Notes under the pieces: generated by a model
What the model was told of the DNA's origin: nothing
The model's input: only the letters and a program-made list of their open reading frames with translations
Database searches by the model: none
Made by a program: the position numbers and the translations under genes
Assembly (NCBI RefSeq): GCF_017308975.1
Contig: NZ_JADWPD010000006.1
Span: 1 to 64,000 of the forward strand
Direction of reading: 5' to 3'
Origin: Amycolatopsis sp. MtRt-6
GTDB lineage: Bacteria; Actinomycetota; Actinomycetes; Mycobacteriales; Pseudonocardiaceae
DNA: 64,000 nt
Shown here: positions 32,228 to 45,731 of the stretch, in pieces
Layout of the letters: each line of letters begins with the position of its first letter
How positions within the stretch are numbered: position 1 is the first letter of the stretch

Positions 32228-32772
32228 CAGTCCTCCTCGTCGAACAGGTTCCGCAGGAAGGTGTCGCCCGCGGACCCACCGCTCGCGGGCGGCGGGGCCG
32301 GCGGGGCGCTGTCGGCCTGCCGCAGCACGCGTTCGCCGGAGAAGTCCTCCGGCGGCGGCGCCTCTTCCCGCGTGAGCTTCGACCGCAGTTCCTCGACGCT
32401 GGTTCCGAACGCCTCGGCCTGGGTCTCCAGGACCTGGTCCACCAGGCCGAGGTCGTCGCCCAGGTGCTCCTGGACGAGCACCACCTGCCGCCGCGCGGCC
32501 TCGCCGACGGCTTCCCGGAGCGCCGTCATGAGGGCCGCGGAGAGCGCCTGCGGCCCCTTCGCGAGCGCGGCGTCGGTGAACTTGACGTCGAGCACCGCGC
32601 CGCCGGGGCCGGTGACCACGGTCACCCCGCCGTCCGGCGAAGACGCGCTCGCCCGCAGCTCGGTCAGCTCCTGCCGCATCGCGCCGAGGCCGGCGAACCG
32701 GGCGTCGGCGTTCCGGATGCCGGCCTGGAACCGCTCGAACTCGGCCACCAGCTGGTCGAACTCGGCCGCCAT
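32227..32772 (-). CDS. YbaB/EbfC-family protein in ESX substrate operon
   Basis: The 181-residue protein has an N-terminal coiled region and the YbaB core GGVTVVTGPGGAVLDVKFTD, followed by an acidic, Pro-rich C-terminal tail. YbaB-like DNA-binding or chaperone-like proteins often open type VII substrate operons in Pseudonocardiales. It is the first gene of the leftward operon. Confidence 0.8.
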   Translation of the reverse strand: MAAEFDQLVAEFERFQAGIRNADARFAGLGAMRQELTELRASASSPDGGVTVVTGPGGAVLDVKFTDAALAKGPQALSAALMTALREAVGEAARRQVVLVQEHLGDDLGLVDQVLETQAEAFGTSVEELRSKLTREEAPPPEDFSGERVLRQADSAPPAPPPASGGSAGDTFLRNLFDEED

Positions 32773-32937
32773 GCCTGCCGCCTCCTCCTGTTCGCGTGCC
32801 GTCCGCCACCCATCGTGGCCCCTCGGCGACGGTGTGACGCGCGGAACGCCGGATCCGATCCCACTGCATCACCCGGTCGGGTAATGGGTAGGTTGCGGCC
32901 GCAAGGGGAAGCAGGGAACAGCGCTGAGGAGTGCGTG

Positions 32938-33093
32938 ATGAGCAGCAGCGAAGGGGCCGGCCGGCCCGACGAAGAACCGAAGCCGACGGGCAGCCACGCG
33001 GCGCCCGAGGGAGCCGGGGTGCACCCGCTCATCGACCTCTCGCGCGACCCGAACCCGGGCAAACCGGACCACGCGAAGCCCGACGAGGACTGA
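32938..33093 (+). CDS. Short hydrophilic protein (51 aa)
   Basis: MSSSEGAGRPDEEPKPTGSH opens a polar, disordered-looking peptide ending PDHAKPDED. A good ribosome site GAGGAG lies 7 nt before the ATG, and it is divergent from the ESX substrate operon. No homology known to me. Confidence 0.5.
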   Translation: MSSSEGAGRPDEEPKPTGSHAAPEGAGVHPLIDLSRDPNPGKPDHAKPDED

Positions 33094-33223
33094 CCGGTCC
33101 CGGCGCGGGCCGGGTTCCGGCAGAGTCGCTCGAGCGGGTGCGACACCGGCGACAGCCTTCGGCCACCCGCCGAAGGGCGCCCGGCGAGCGGCCCTGCCGG
33201 AACCCCGGCCCGGCGCGGGCCGG

Positions 33224-33249
33224 GGAACATCCCCGAGGCCGGCCGTGTT
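33224..33249 (+). promoter_or_regulatory. Candidate ECF (SigR/SigH-type) promoter 1
   Basis: GGAAC (33224-33228), 18-nt spacer, GTT (33247-33249), with CCGGCCGTGTTGTACC around the -10. This is the thiol-stress sigma consensus GGAAY-N18-GTT. Confidence 0.45.
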
Positions 33250-33321
33250 GTACCGGGAGCGAGGGACCCGGCGCCGGCGAGGCCGGGGAACCGCGGCGCC
33301 ACGCCGCGACGACCGGAGTCC

Positions 33322-33347
33322 GGAACATCTCCCGGCCGGGCGCTGTT
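33322..33347 (+). promoter_or_regulatory. Candidate ECF (SigR/SigH-type) promoter 2
   Basis: GGAAC (33322-33326), 18-nt spacer, GTT (33345-33347). The flanks resemble those of promoter 1 98 bp upstream, suggesting a duplicated promoter block. Confidence 0.45.
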
Positions 33348-33567
33348 GAGAGGTAGGCTGAAGGTTCGTCGACCTTCGGACCCCCCGCCGCGCTCCTCCC
33401 GGACCCGGGCGGGTATCTTTGGAGACCGTGCCCGGCATGCGTCGGGCCGCTCCGCGTGCCGTGCGCATGGGCGGGGTGCTCAGGCACCCGGTCACCGGCT
33501 TCGGCAGGTCGGGGTTCCGACGGAAATCCCTCCGGGAAGTTACCGGTCGCGAGACCGTGACGCGGGC

Positions 33568-33584
33568 CGACACGCCCGACCGCG
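33568..33584 (+). promoter_or_regulatory. 17-nt leader motif shared by rpsL and rpsJ
   Basis: CGACACGCCCGACCGCG occurs here and identically at 38235-38251. In both leaders a small hairpin (GGGC or CGGGCG upstream pairing with GCCC(G)) encloses CGACA, and the start codon lies 50-110 nt downstream. Confidence 0.5.
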
Positions 33585-33633
33585 GGGGCCGGTGAAGACA
33601 CGAAGAAGCAGATCACGACAGGAAGCTGGTCCA

Positions 33634-34008
33634 TTGCCCACGATCCAGCAGCTGGTCCGCAAGGGCCGCCAGGACAAGGCTGCCAAGCAGAAGACGGCGG
33701 CCCTCAAGGGGAGCCCGCAGCGGCGTGGCGTGTGCACCCGCGTGTACACCACGACCCCCAAGAAGCCGAACTCGGCGCTGCGCAAGGTCGCGCGTGTGAA
33801 GCTGACCAGCGGCATCGAGGTCACCGCCTACATCCCCGGTGAGGGCCACAACCTGCAGGAGCACTCGATGGTGCTCGTGCGCGGTGGTCGTGTGAAGGAC
33901 CTTCCGGGTGTCCGTTACAAGATCATCCGCGGTTCGCTCGACACCCAGGGTGTCAAGAACCGCAAGCAGGCGCGCAGCCGGTACGGCGCGAAGAAGGAGA
34001 AGAGCTAA
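33634..34008 (+). CDS. rpsL: 30S ribosomal protein S12
   Basis: The 124-residue protein begins [11 protein letters not shown] after a TTG start (33634, AGGA upstream), as in mycobacterial rpsL. Streptomycin-site loops [12 protein letters not shown] and [12 protein letters not shown] are wild type. First gene of rpsL-rpsG-fusA-tuf; its stop overlaps the rpsG start (TAATG). Confidence 0.98.
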   Translation: MPTIQQLVRKGRQDKAAKQKTAALKGSPQRRGVCTRVYTTTPKKPNSALRKVARVKLTSGIEVTAYIPGEGHNLQEHSMVLVRGGRVKDLPGVRYKIIRGSLDTQGVKNRKQARSRYGAKKEKS

Positions 34009-34478
34009 TGCCCCGCAAGGGTCCGGCCCCCAAGCGGCCGCTGATCTCCGACCCCGTCTACGCCTCCCCGCTGGTCACCCAGCTGGTCAACAAGGTGCTG
34101 AAGGACGGGAAGCGGTCCCTGGCCGAGCGCATCGTGTACGGCGCGCTCGAAGGCGCTCGCGAGAAGACCGGCACCGACCCGGTCGTCACGCTGAAGCGCG
34201 CCCTCGACAACGTGAAGCCCACCATCGAGGTGAAGAGCCGCCGCGTCGGTGGTGCCACCTACCAGGTGCCGATCGAGGTCAAGCCGGGCCGCTCCACCAC
34301 GCTGGCCCTGCGCTGGCTGGTCTCCTTCTCGCAGGCCCGCCGCGAGAAGACGATGATCGAGCGCCTGCAGAACGAGCTCCTGGACGCTTCCAACGGCCTC
34401 GGTGCCTCCGTGAAGCGTCGCGAAGACACGCACAAGATGGCCGAGTCCAACCGGGCCTTCGCGCACTACCGCTGGTGA
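34008..34478 (+). CDS. rpsG: 30S ribosomal protein S7
   Basis: The 156-residue 16S rRNA-binding head protein begins PRKGPAPKR and ends AFAHYRW, full length. Its ATG overlaps the rpsL stop by one base. Confidence 0.98.
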   Translation: MPRKGPAPKRPLISDPVYASPLVTQLVNKVLKDGKRSLAERIVYGALEGAREKTGTDPVVTLKRALDNVKPTIEVKSRRVGGATYQVPIEVKPGRSTTLALRWLVSFSQARREKTMIERLQNELLDASNGLGASVKRREDTHKMAESNRAFAHYRW

Positions 34479-34541
34479 TGACCGCCCGGCTGTCGACCAA
34501 GCCATGCCGGGCCCCAAGCTTGAGAACAGGGGAACACTCTC

Positions 34542-36641
<2,100 letters not shown>

Positions 36642-36707
36642 TACCCCCCAGCGCTCGCGGGCATTAAGGGACTCTCCTGAACGTCCGCAGCACCGACGAA
36701 GGAACAA

Positions 36708-36737
36708 TCGTGGGGCGGCAGCCACGCCGCCCCACGA
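36708..36737. other. Perfect 12-bp hairpin in the tuf leader
   Basis: TCGTGGGGCGGC (36708-36719), loop AGCCAC, GCCGCCCCACGA (36726-36737), 34 nt ahead of the tuf start. There is no T-run, so it is more likely an mRNA stabiliser, processing site or partial attenuator between fusA and the more highly expressed tuf. Confidence 0.55.
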
Positions 36738-36771
36738 GCACAAAGCGAAATCAGTCCAGGAGGACATTCCA

Positions 36772-37965
<1,194 letters not shown>

Positions 37966-37971
37966 CGTAGG

Positions 37972-38010
37972 CGCCCTGCACCCGGGTAATACACCCCCGG
38001 GTGCAGGGCG
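37972..38010 (+). terminator. str operon (tuf) terminator
   Basis: CGCCCTGCACCCGGG (37972-37986) pairs exactly with CCCGGGTGCAGGGCG (37996-38010) over 15 bp, just after the tuf stop. Confidence 0.85.
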
Positions 38011-38234
38011 TCAACTCACGTGTGCGACACTATTTTGGTTGCTCGTCCTGGGGCGGCCGATCCCTTTGGGGTCCGGCCGCCTCGGTGCGAGTGGCCACGG
38101 TCCGCCGAGCTCTTCCTTCGGGTTGCAGGCGAGCGGGCAAAGGCGGTGAGACGGTCAGCCGGCTCATAGCCTCCTCACGTTGAGGAAGACCAGGCAAGAC
38201 GACGATCCCGCGGGATCCGTCTGTGCGTCGGGCG

Positions 38235-38251
38235 CGACACGCCCGACCGCG
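38235..38251 (+). promoter_or_regulatory. 17-nt leader motif shared with rpsL
   Basis: CGACACGCCCGACCGCG, identical to 33568-33584. Here CGGGCG-CGACA-CGCCCG forms a 6-bp hairpin inside the motif. Confidence 0.5.
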
Positions 38252-38281
38252 TGGACCGGGGACAGGGCCGTTGAACTGCGG

Positions 38282-38316
38282 AAACCCGGGCCGGGTGGGG
38301 ACACCCGGCGGGGTTT
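38282..38316 (+). terminator. Attenuator-like hairpin before rpsJ
   Basis: AAACCC (38282-38287) pairs with GGGTTT (38311-38316), and CCGGGTG (38291-38297) with CACCCGG (38302-38308), loop GGGA. A TTTT run lies at its 3' edge, 43 nt before the rpsJ start. It looks like an intrinsic terminator inside the S10 leader. Confidence 0.5.
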
Positions 38317-38358
38317 TGTGAGATAGCGGCACGAGACGACAAGGAACGAGCAGCCACC

Positions 38359-38664
38359 ATGGCGGGACAGAAGATCCGCATCCGGCTCAAGGCCTACGAC
38401 CACGAGGCGATCGACACCTCGGCGCGCAAGATCGTGGAGACGGTCACGCGCACCGGCGCCCGGGTTGTCGGGCCGGTGCCGCTGCCCACCGAGAAGAACG
38501 TTTACTGCGTCATCCGCTCGCCGCACAAGTACAAGGACTCGCGCGAGCACTTCGAGATGCGCACGCACAAGCGTCTGATCGACATCCTCGACCCGACGCC
38601 GAAGACGGTCGACGCGCTCATGCGCATCGACCTGCCGGCGAGCGTCGACGTCAACATCCAGTAG
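38359..38664 (+). CDS. rpsJ: 30S ribosomal protein S10
   Basis: The 101-residue protein ([19 protein letters not shown]) is full length with [19 protein letters not shown]. It leads the S10 operon and also takes part in transcription antitermination with NusB. Confidence 0.98.
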   Translation: MAGQKIRIRLKAYDHEAIDTSARKIVETVTRTGARVVGPVPLPTEKNVYCVIRSPHKYKDSREHFEMRTHKRLIDILDPTPKTVDALMRIDLPASVDVNIQ

Positions 38665-38695
38665 CGGCTGGCGAGCGGCGGAGAGTAAGAGACTC

Positions 38696-39352
38696 ATGTC
38701 TGACAGGCAGATGAAGGGCATCCTGGGCACCAAGCTCGGCATGACCCAGGTCTTCGACGAGCAGAACCGGGTTGTCCCGGTCACCGTCGTCAAGGCCGGT
38801 CCGAACGTGGTCACCCAGGTTCGGACCCAGGACAAGGACGGCTACGCGGCCGTGCAGCTGGCGTTCGGCGCGGTCGACCCGCGCAAGGTGAACAAGCCGC
38901 GCACCGGCCACTTCGACAAGGCGGGCGTGACTCCGCGCCGGTTCCTCGCCGAGCTGCGCACCACCGACGCCGAGACCTACGAGGTCGGTCAGGAGATCAC
39001 CGCCGAGGTGTTCGCCGCCGGCGTCGAGGTCGACGTGACCGGGACCAGCAAGGGCAAGGGCTACGCGGGTGTCATGAAGCGCCACGGCTTCAAGGGCCAG
39101 GGCGCGAGCCACGGTGCCCAGGCCGTGCACCGCAAGCCGGGTTCGATCGGTGGCTGTGCCACTCCCGGCCGCGTCTTCAAGGGCCTGCGCATGGCGGGCC
39201 GGATGGGCAACGACCGGGTCACCACGCAGAACCTGACCGTGCACGCCGTGCGTGCCGAGGACGGCCTGCTGCTGATCAAGGGCGCTGTGCCCGGTCCCAA
39301 GGGCGGCCTGCTGTTCGTGCGCAGCGCCGCGAAGGGTGGTAACTCCGAATGA
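38696..39352 (+). CDS. rplC: 50S ribosomal protein L3
   Basis: The 218-residue protein begins [20 protein letters not shown] and has [12 protein letters not shown] and GRMGNDRVT at the peptidyl-transferase-side loop. Its stop overlaps the rplD start (ATGA). Confidence 0.98.
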   Translation: MSDRQMKGILGTKLGMTQVFDEQNRVVPVTVVKAGPNVVTQVRTQDKDGYAAVQLAFGAVDPRKVNKPRTGHFDKAGVTPRRFLAELRTTDAETYEVGQEITAEVFAAGVEVDVTGTSKGKGYAGVMKRHGFKGQGASHGAQAVHRKPGSIGGCATPGRVFKGLRMAGRMGNDRVTTQNLTVHAVRAEDGLLLIKGAVPGPKGGLLFVRSAAKGGNSE

Positions 39353-40038
39353 CAAGCGTCGAGCTGAAGACCCCGGCCGGTAAAGCCGACGGCACGGTCG
39401 ATCTCCCTGCGGAGATCTTCGACGTGCAGGCCAATGTCGCGCTGATGCACCAGGTCGTGGTGGCCCAGCAGGCCGCCGCGCGCCAGGGCACGCACGACAC
39501 GAAGACCCGTGGCGAGGTTCGCGGTGGCGGCAAGAAGCCGTACCGCCAGAAGGGCACCGGCCGTGCCCGCCAGGGTTCGACCCGCGCGCCGCAGTTCGCC
39601 GGCGGTGGCGTCGTCCACGGCCCCACGCCGCGTGACTACTCGCAGCGCACCCCGAAGAAGATGAAGGCCGCCGCCCTGCGTGGCGCCCTCTCCGACCGGG
39701 CTCGCGCCGGCCAGCTGCACGTCGTCACCGAGCTGGTGACCGGCGAGAAGCCGTCGACCAAGGCCGCCAAGACCGCCCTCGCCGCCGTCACGGCCGCGAA
39801 GCGCGTGCTCGTGGTGCTGGACCGGGCCGACGAGCTGAGCTGGGTTTCGCTGCGGAACCTGCCCGAGGTGCACCTGCTCTGGGCCGACCAGCTCAACACC
39901 TACGACGTGCTGGTCAACGACGACGTCGTGTTCACCAAGGCCGCGTACGACGCGTTCGTCGCCGGCCCCGCCCGTGGCAAGGCCGTCAAGGCTTCCGCGC
40001 GGTCGGGCGAGGTCACGGAAGGGAGTGACGAGAAGTGA
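39349..40038 (+). CDS. rplD: 50S ribosomal protein L4
   Basis: The 229-residue protein has the exit-tunnel loop [19 protein letters not shown]. Both ends overlap neighbours (ATGA with rplC; GTGA with rplW). Confidence 0.97.
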   Translation: MTSVELKTPAGKADGTVDLPAEIFDVQANVALMHQVVVAQQAAARQGTHDTKTRGEVRGGGKKPYRQKGTGRARQGSTRAPQFAGGGVVHGPTPRDYSQRTPKKMKAAALRGALSDRARAGQLHVVTELVTGEKPSTKAAKTALAAVTAAKRVLVVLDRADELSWVSLRNLPEVHLLWADQLNTYDVLVNDDVVFTKAAYDAFVAGPARGKAVKASARSGEVTEGSDEK

Positions 40039-40346
40039 GTTCGGTCGCCATTCCGGACCCCCGCGACATCCTGCTCGCGCCGGTCATCTCCGAGAAGTCC
40101 TACGGGCTGCTCGAGGACCACAAGTACACGTTCATCGTCCGCCCGGACGCCAACAAGACCCAGATCAAGATCGCGGTCGAGAAGGTGTTCGGCGTCAAGG
40201 TGGTCAGCGTCAACACGGCCAACCGCCAGGGCAAGCGGAAGCGGACTCGCGCCGGCTTCGGCAAGCGCAAGGACACCAAGCGCGCCATCGTGACTCTTTC
40301 GCCCGAGAGCAAGGCGATCGAGATCTTCGGCGGACCCACCGCGTAA
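40035..40346 (+). CDS. rplW: 50S ribosomal protein L23
   Basis: The 103-residue exit-site protein has [21 protein letters not shown] and the basic loop [23 protein letters not shown] start overlaps the rplD stop. Confidence 0.97.
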   Translation: MSSVAIPDPRDILLAPVISEKSYGLLEDHKYTFIVRPDANKTQIKIAVEKVFGVKVVSVNTANRQGKRKRTRAGFGKRKDTKRAIVTLSPESKAIEIFGGPTA

Positions 40347-40361
40347 AGGACTGAGCTGACA

Positions 40362-41198
40362 ATGGGCATCCGCAAGTACAAGCCGACGACCCCGGGTCGT
40401 CGCGGTTCGAGCGTCTCGGACTTCGCCGAGATCACCCGCTCCACCCCGGAGAAGTCGCTGCTTCGTCCGCTGAGCGGTTCGGGCGGTCGCAACTCGTCCG
40501 GCAAGATCACCACCCGGCACAAGGGTGGCGGCCACAAGCGCGCCTACCGCGTCATCGACTTCCGTCGCAATGACAAGGACGGCATCCCCGCCAAGGTCGC
40601 GCACATCGAGTACGACCCCAACCGGTCCGCTCGCATCGCGCTGCTGCACTACGCCGACGGCGAGAAGCGCTACATCATCGCGCCGGAGAAGCTGAAGCAG
40701 GGCGACACCGTCGAGAACGGCCCCCGGGCCGACATCAAGCCGGGCAACAACCTGCCGCTGCGCAACATCCCGGTCGGCACCGTGATCCACGCGATCGAGC
40801 TCCGCCCCGGCGGCGGCGCGAAGATGGCGCGGTCCGCGGGCGCGAAGGTGCAGCTCGTCGCCAAGGACGGTCCGTACGCCCAGCTGCGTCTCCCCTCGGG
40901 CGAGATCCGCAACGTGGACGTGCGCAACCGCGCCACGGTCGGCGAGGTCGGCAACTCCGAGCACGCCAACATCAACTGGGGCAAGGCCGGCCGCAACCGC
41001 TGGCGCGGCAAGCGCCCCACGGTCCGCGGTGTCGTCATGAACCCGGTCGACCACCCGCACGGTGGTGGTGAGGGCAAGACCTCCGGTGGTCGCCACCCGG
41101 TCAACCCGAACGGTAAGCCCGAGGGCCGCACGCGTCGCCGCAAGGCGTCCGACGCCCTCATCGTCCGCCGCCGGCGTACCGGCAAGAACAAGCGCTGA
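40362..41198 (+). CDS. rplB: 50S ribosomal protein L2
   Basis: The 278-residue protein is full length. [17 protein letters not shown] holds the conserved His near the peptidyl-transferase centre; the N-terminus is [15 protein letters not shown]. Confidence 0.98.
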   Translation: MGIRKYKPTTPGRRGSSVSDFAEITRSTPEKSLLRPLSGSGGRNSSGKITTRHKGGGHKRAYRVIDFRRNDKDGIPAKVAHIEYDPNRSARIALLHYADGEKRYIIAPEKLKQGDTVENGPRADIKPGNNLPLRNIPVGTVIHAIELRPGGGAKMARSAGAKVQLVAKDGPYAQLRLPSGEIRNVDVRNRATVGEVGNSEHANINWGKAGRNRWRGKRPTVRGVVMNPVDHPHGGGEGKTSGGRHPVNPNGKPEGRTRRRKASDALIVRRRRTGKNKR

Positions 41199-41216
41199 GC
41201 AGGGAGGTAGAAGCAC

Positions 41217-41498
41217 ATGCCACGCAGCCTTAAGAAGGGCCCGTTCGTGGACGACCACCTGCTCAAGAAGGTGGACGCGCTGAACGAATCGGGCAAGAAG
41301 ACGGTCATCAAGACCTGGTCGCGCCGCTCGACGATCATCCCGGACTTCCTGGGTCACACGATCGCCGTGCACGACGGCCGCAAGCACGTCCCGGTGTTCG
41401 TCACCGAGGCCATGGTGGGTCACAAGCTGGGCGAGTTCGCCCCGACGCGGACCTTCAAGGGTCACATCAAGGACGACCGCAAGTCGCGCCGCCGCTGA
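41217..41498 (+). CDS. rpsS: 30S ribosomal protein S19
   Basis: The 93-residue protein begins [19 protein letters not shown] and has [23 protein letters not shown] precedes the ATG. Confidence 0.98.
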   Translation: MPRSLKKGPFVDDHLLKKVDALNESGKKTVIKTWSRRSTIIPDFLGHTIAVHDGRKHVPVFVTEAMVGHKLGEFAPTRTFKGHIKDDRKSRRR

Positions 41499-41529
41499 GC
41501 GGGCACGAGAAAAGACAAGGGAAGTAGCG

Positions 41530-41945
41530 ATGAACGCCCAGAACGACGCGACGGTCGAGGCCCTGCCTACGGCTTACGCGCGGGCTCGCTTCGTCCGGGA
41601 CTCGCCGACCAAGGTGCGCCGGGTGATCGAGCTCATCAAGGGACGTAGCGCCGCCGACGCCTTGGCCGTGCTCCGGTTCGCCCCCCAGGCGGCCAGCGAG
41701 CCGGTCGCGAAGGTGCTCGCCAGCGCCGTGGCCAACGCCGAGAACAACCTTCAGCTGGACCCGGAGACGCTCTGGGTCAAGAACGCGTACGCCGACGAGG
41801 GCCCCACCCTCAAGCGCATCCGCCCGCGGGCCCAGGGCCGCGCGTACCGGATCCGCAAGCGGACCAGCCACATCACCGTCGAGGTGGAGTCGCGTCCGGC
41901 CGTCGCGCAGAAGGCTCAGAGCAAGAAGAAGGCAGGTGGCCGGTA

Positions 41946-41946
<1 letters not shown>
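41530..41946 (+). CDS. rplV: 50S ribosomal protein L22
   Basis: The 138-residue protein has the tunnel hairpin [20 protein letters not shown] and a short basic C-terminal extension ([10 protein letters not shown]). Its stop shares one base with the rpsC GTG. Confidence 0.97.
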
Positions 41947-42773
<827 letters not shown>

Positions 42774-42776
42774 GAC

Positions 42777-43196
42777 GTGCTCATCCCGCGCAGGGTCAAG
42801 CACCGGAAGCAGCACTCCCCGAAGCGCCACGGCGCCGCCAAGGGTGGCACGAAGGTCAGCTTCGGCGAGTACGGCATCCAGGCGCTTGAGCACAGCTACG
42901 TGACGAACCGGCAGATCGAGTCCGCTCGTATCGCCATGACCCGTCACATCAAGCGTGGTGGCAAGGTGTGGACGACCATCTACCCGGACCGCCCGCTGAC
43001 CAAGAAGCCGGCCGAGACCCGGATGGGTTCCGGTAAGGGTTCGCCCGAGTGGTGGATCGCCAACGTGAAGCCGGGCCGCGTGATGTTCGAGATCTCGTTC
43101 CCGAACGAGGAGACGGCTCGCGAGGCGCTGCGCCGCGCGATCCACAAGCTGCCCATGAAGTGCCGCATCGTGACCCGTGAAGGTGGTGAGTTCTGA
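42777..43196 (+). CDS. rplP: 50S ribosomal protein L16
   Basis: The 139-residue protein begins [18 protein letters not shown] and has [23 protein letters not shown] start 4 nt after the rpsC stop; its TGA overlaps the rpmC ATG. Confidence 0.98.
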   Translation: MLIPRRVKHRKQHSPKRHGAAKGGTKVSFGEYGIQALEHSYVTNRQIESARIAMTRHIKRGGKVWTTIYPDRPLTKKPAETRMGSGKGSPEWWIANVKPGRVMFEISFPNEETAREALRRAIHKLPMKCRIVTREGGEF

Positions 43197-43441
43197 TGGC
43201 TAACGCAGGTGCTCAGGCATCGGAGCTGCGTGAGCTCACCGCGGAAGAGCTCGTCCTGCGTCTGAAGGAGTACAAGGAGGAGCTCTTCAACCTCCGCTTC
43301 CAGATGGCGACCGGGCAGCTCGACAACAACCGCCGTCTGCGCACCGTCCGCACGGACATCGCGCGGATCTACACGGTCATGCGCGAGCGCGAACTCGGCC
43401 TGTCCGTTGCCCCCGACGCCGAGAGTGAAGGTGCCGCATGA
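43196..43441 (+). CDS. rpmC: 50S ribosomal protein L29
   Basis: The 81-residue two-helix protein has [20 protein letters not shown] and [19 protein letters not shown]. It overlaps rplP and rpsQ. Confidence 0.96.
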   Translation: MANAGAQASELRELTAEELVLRLKEYKEELFNLRFQMATGQLDNNRRLRTVRTDIARIYTVMRERELGLSVAPDAESEGAA

Positions 43442-43716
43442 GCGAGCCCACCACCGAGACGCCGGCCCGGAACGACCGCAAGGTCCGCGAGGGCTACGTC
43501 GTCTCGGACAAGATGAACAAGACGATCGTGGTCGAGCTCGAGGACCGCAAGAAGCACCCCCGTTACTCGAAGGTCGTCCGCACCACCTCCAAGGTGAAGG
43601 TGCACGACGAGAACAACGAGGCGGGCGTGGGCGACCGGGTCACCCTGATGGAGACCCGCCCGCTGTCGGCATCGAAGCGGTGGCGCCTGGTGCAGATCGT
43701 GGAGAAGGCCAAGTAA
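43438..43716 (+). CDS. rpsQ: 30S ribosomal protein S17
   Basis: The 92-residue OB-fold protein has [20 protein letters not shown] and [20 protein letters not shown]. It ends the S10 operon block. Confidence 0.97.
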   Translation: MSEPTTETPARNDRKVREGYVVSDKMNKTIVVELEDRKKHPRYSKVVRTTSKVKVHDENNEAGVGDRVTLMETRPLSASKRWRLVQIVEKAK

Positions 43717-43750
43717 GCAGGGCTCTTTAAGAGTTCTTAGTTCCGCAAGG

Positions 43751-43769
43751 CTCGCGGGTCCCCCGCGAG
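43751..43769. other. Hairpin between rpsQ and rplN
   Basis: CTCGCGGG (43751-43758), loop TCC, CCCGCGAG (43762-43769), at the S10/spc boundary. Without a T-run it is more likely a processing or attenuation element. Confidence 0.45.
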
Positions 43770-43795
43770 AACCGGCGCGACATACAGGAGTAGAC

Positions 43796-44164
43796 GTGAT
43801 CCAGCAGGAGTCGCGGCTTCGGGTAGCCGACAACACGGGTGCGAAGGAAATCCTCTGCATCCGGGTTCTCGGTGGCTCCGGGCGGCGCTACGCCGGCATC
43901 GGCGACATCATCGTCGCCACCGTGAAGGACGCCATCCCGGCCGCCGGGGTGAAGAAGGGCGACGTCGTCAAGGCCGTCATCGTCCGCACGGTCAAGGAGC
44001 GCCGTCGTCCGGACGGTTCCTACATCCGGTTCGACGAGAACGCCGCCGTGCTCATCAAGAACGACAACGAGCCCCGCGGCACCCGCATCTTCGGCCCGGT
44101 GGGCCGCGAGCTGCGCGACCGAAAGTTCATGAAGATCATTTCGCTCGCGCCGGAGGTGCTGTGA
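43796..44164 (+). CDS. rplN: 50S ribosomal protein L14
   Basis: The 122-residue protein begins [18 protein letters not shown] and ends [12 protein letters not shown], full length. GTG start with CAGGAG upstream. First gene of the spc block. Confidence 0.98.
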   Translation: MIQQESRLRVADNTGAKEILCIRVLGGSGRRYAGIGDIIVATVKDAIPAAGVKKGDVVKAVIVRTVKERRRPDGSYIRFDENAAVLIKNDNEPRGTRIFGPVGRELRDRKFMKIISLAPEVL

Positions 44165-44478
44165 TGAAGGTGAAGAAGGGCGACACGGTCGTCGTCATCG
44201 CCGGCAAGGACAAGGGCGCCAAGGGCAAGGTCATCCAGGCTTACCCCGAGCGCGAGCGCGTGCTGGTCGAAGGCGTGAACCGGATCAAGAAGCACACGCG
44301 GATCAGCCAGACCCAGCGCGGTGCGCAGTCCGGCGGCATCGTCACGCAGGAGGCGCCCATCCACGTCTCGAACGTGATGGTCGTCGACTCGGACGGCAAG
44401 CCGGCCCGGGTGGGTTACCGCATCGGCGAGGACGGCAAGAAGGTCCGGATCTCGCGCCGGAACGGTAAGGACATCTGA
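44164..44478 (+). CDS. rplX: 50S ribosomal protein L24
   Basis: The 104-residue protein has the KOW motif [23 protein letters not shown] 44164 shares a base with the rplN stop; GTG 44161 is an alternative start. Confidence 0.97.
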   Translation: MKVKKGDTVVVIAGKDKGAKGKVIQAYPERERVLVEGVNRIKKHTRISQTQRGAQSGGIVTQEAPIHVSNVMVVDSDGKPARVGYRIGEDGKKVRISRRNGKDI

Positions 44479-45041
44479 TGACCACCGCAGAGAAGATCGC
44501 GCCGCGCCTCAAGGTGCGTTACCGCGACGAGATCAAGGGCCAGCTGCAGGCGGAGTTCTCCTTCACTAACGTCCACCAGATCCCGGGCGTGGTGAAGGTC
44601 GTCGTGAACATGGGCGTCGGCGACGCCGCCCGCGACAGCAAGCTGATCGAGGGCGCGGTCCGCGACCTCGCCTCGATCACCGGCCAGAAGCCCGAGGTCC
44701 GGAAGGCCCGCAAGTCCATCGCGCAGTTCAAGCTGCGTGAGGGCCAGCCGATCGGCGCGCGCGTCACGCTGCGCGGCGACCGGATGTGGGAGTTCCTCGA
44801 CCGGCTGCTGACCATCGCGCTGCCGCGTATCCGCGACTTCCGCGGGCTTTCGCCGAAGCAGTTCGACGGCCACGGCAACTACACGTTCGGTCTCAACGAG
44901 CAGTCGATGTTCCACGAGATCGACCCCGACTCCATCGACCGCCCCCGCGGCATGGACGTCACCGTCGTCACGACCGCCACGAACGACGACGAGGGCCGGG
45001 CGCTGCTGCGCAAGCTCGGCTTCCCGTTCAAGGAGAACTGA
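44478..45041 (+). CDS. rplE: 50S ribosomal protein L5
   Basis: The 187-residue 5S rRNA-binding protein has [19 protein letters not shown] and [17 protein letters not shown]. Its ATG overlaps the rplX stop. Confidence 0.98.
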   Translation: MTTAEKIAPRLKVRYRDEIKGQLQAEFSFTNVHQIPGVVKVVVNMGVGDAARDSKLIEGAVRDLASITGQKPEVRKARKSIAQFKLREGQPIGARVTLRGDRMWEFLDRLLTIALPRIRDFRGLSPKQFDGHGNYTFGLNEQSMFHEIDPDSIDRPRGMDVTVVTTATNDDEGRALLRKLGFPFKEN

Positions 45042-45045
45042 GCCG

Positions 45046-45231
45046 ATGGCCAAGAAAGCACTGGTCCACAAGGCCGCGAAGAAGCCGAAGTTCGCCGTGC
45101 GCGCCTACACCCGCTGCCAGCGGTGCGGCCGCCCGCACGCCGTGTTCCGCAAGTTCGGGCTCTGCCGGATCTGCCTTCGCGAGATGGCACACGCGGGCGA
45201 GCTGCCCGGCGTCCGCAAGTCCAGCTGGTAA
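45046..45231 (+). CDS. rpsZ: 30S ribosomal protein S14, zinc-binding type
   Basis: The 61-residue short S14 has both zinc pairs CQRC and CRIC. This C+ form is constitutive; zinc-free paralogs are usually elsewhere under Zur control. Confidence 0.97.
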   Translation: MAKKALVHKAAKKPKFAVRAYTRCQRCGRPHAVFRKFGLCRICLREMAHAGELPGVRKSSW

Positions 45232-45262
45232 GAGCTTCTATTTAACTCCACTTCGCCACAGG

Positions 45263-45287
45263 CCCCGCCCCTCTGTTTGGGGCGGGG
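45263..45287. other. Perfect 9-bp GC hairpin between rpsN and rpsH
   Basis: CCCCGCCCC (45263-45271), loop TCTGTTT, GGGGCGGGG (45279-45287), 30 nt before the rpsH ATG and inside the otherwise tightly packed spc operon. Confidence 0.55.
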
Positions 45288-45316
45288 AACCAGGCGAGAA
45301 AGGTTGACAGGTCACC

Positions 45317-45715
45317 ATGACGATGACCGACCCCATCGCAGACTTCTTGACGCGTCTGCGTAACGCGAACTCGGCGTACCACGACGAGGTCAAGCTCCCG
45401 CACTCGAAGCTCAAGGCGAACATCGCCGAGATCCTCAAGCGCGAGGGTTACATCGCGGGTTACCACGACGAGCCGGGCGAGAAGCACAAGAACCTCGTCG
45501 TCGAGCTCAAGTACGGCCCCAACCGTGAGCGGAGCATCGCCGGCCTCCGGCGCGTCTCCAAGCCCGGTCTGCGGGTCTACGCAAAATCGACCGAACTGCC
45601 GTCGGTTCTCGGCGGCCTGGGCATCGCGATCATTTCGACGTCCGGTGGCCTGCAGACGGACCGGCAGGCCAAGCGCAACAGCGTGGGCGGCGAAGTCCTC
45701 GCCTACGTCTGGTAA
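45317..45715 (+). CDS. rpsH: 30S ribosomal protein S8
   Basis: The 132-residue protein begins [18 protein letters not shown] and has the C-terminal [16 protein letters not shown] motif that contacts 16S rRNA. Confidence 0.98.
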   Translation: MTMTDPIADFLTRLRNANSAYHDEVKLPHSKLKANIAEILKREGYIAGYHDEPGEKHKNLVVELKYGPNRERSIAGLRRVSKPGLRVYAKSTELPSVLGGLGIAIISTSGGLQTDRQAKRNSVGGEVLAYVW

Positions 45716-45731
45716 GGGAAGGGGTAAAGGC

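Larger units (their letters stand above)
33094..33633. other. 540-nt str-operon leader
   Basis: No gene is supported. It contains two GGAAC-N18-GTT elements (33224-33249 and 33322-33347), -10-like hexamers TAGGCT (33354-33359) and TATCTT (33414-33419), and the 17-nt leader motif (33568-33584) shared with rpsJ. Confidence 0.6.
38011..38358. other. 348-nt S10-operon leader
   Basis: No gene is seen. It holds the 17-nt motif shared with rpsL (38235-38251) and a terminator-like hairpin (38282-38316). TAGCCT at 38167-38172 could be a -10 but lacks a good -35. Confidence 0.55.

Noticed and set aside
37972..38010. Palindrome after tuf as an attachment or recombination site
   Set aside because: A simple 15-bp terminator stem directly after a stop codon explains it; there is no integrase nearby.
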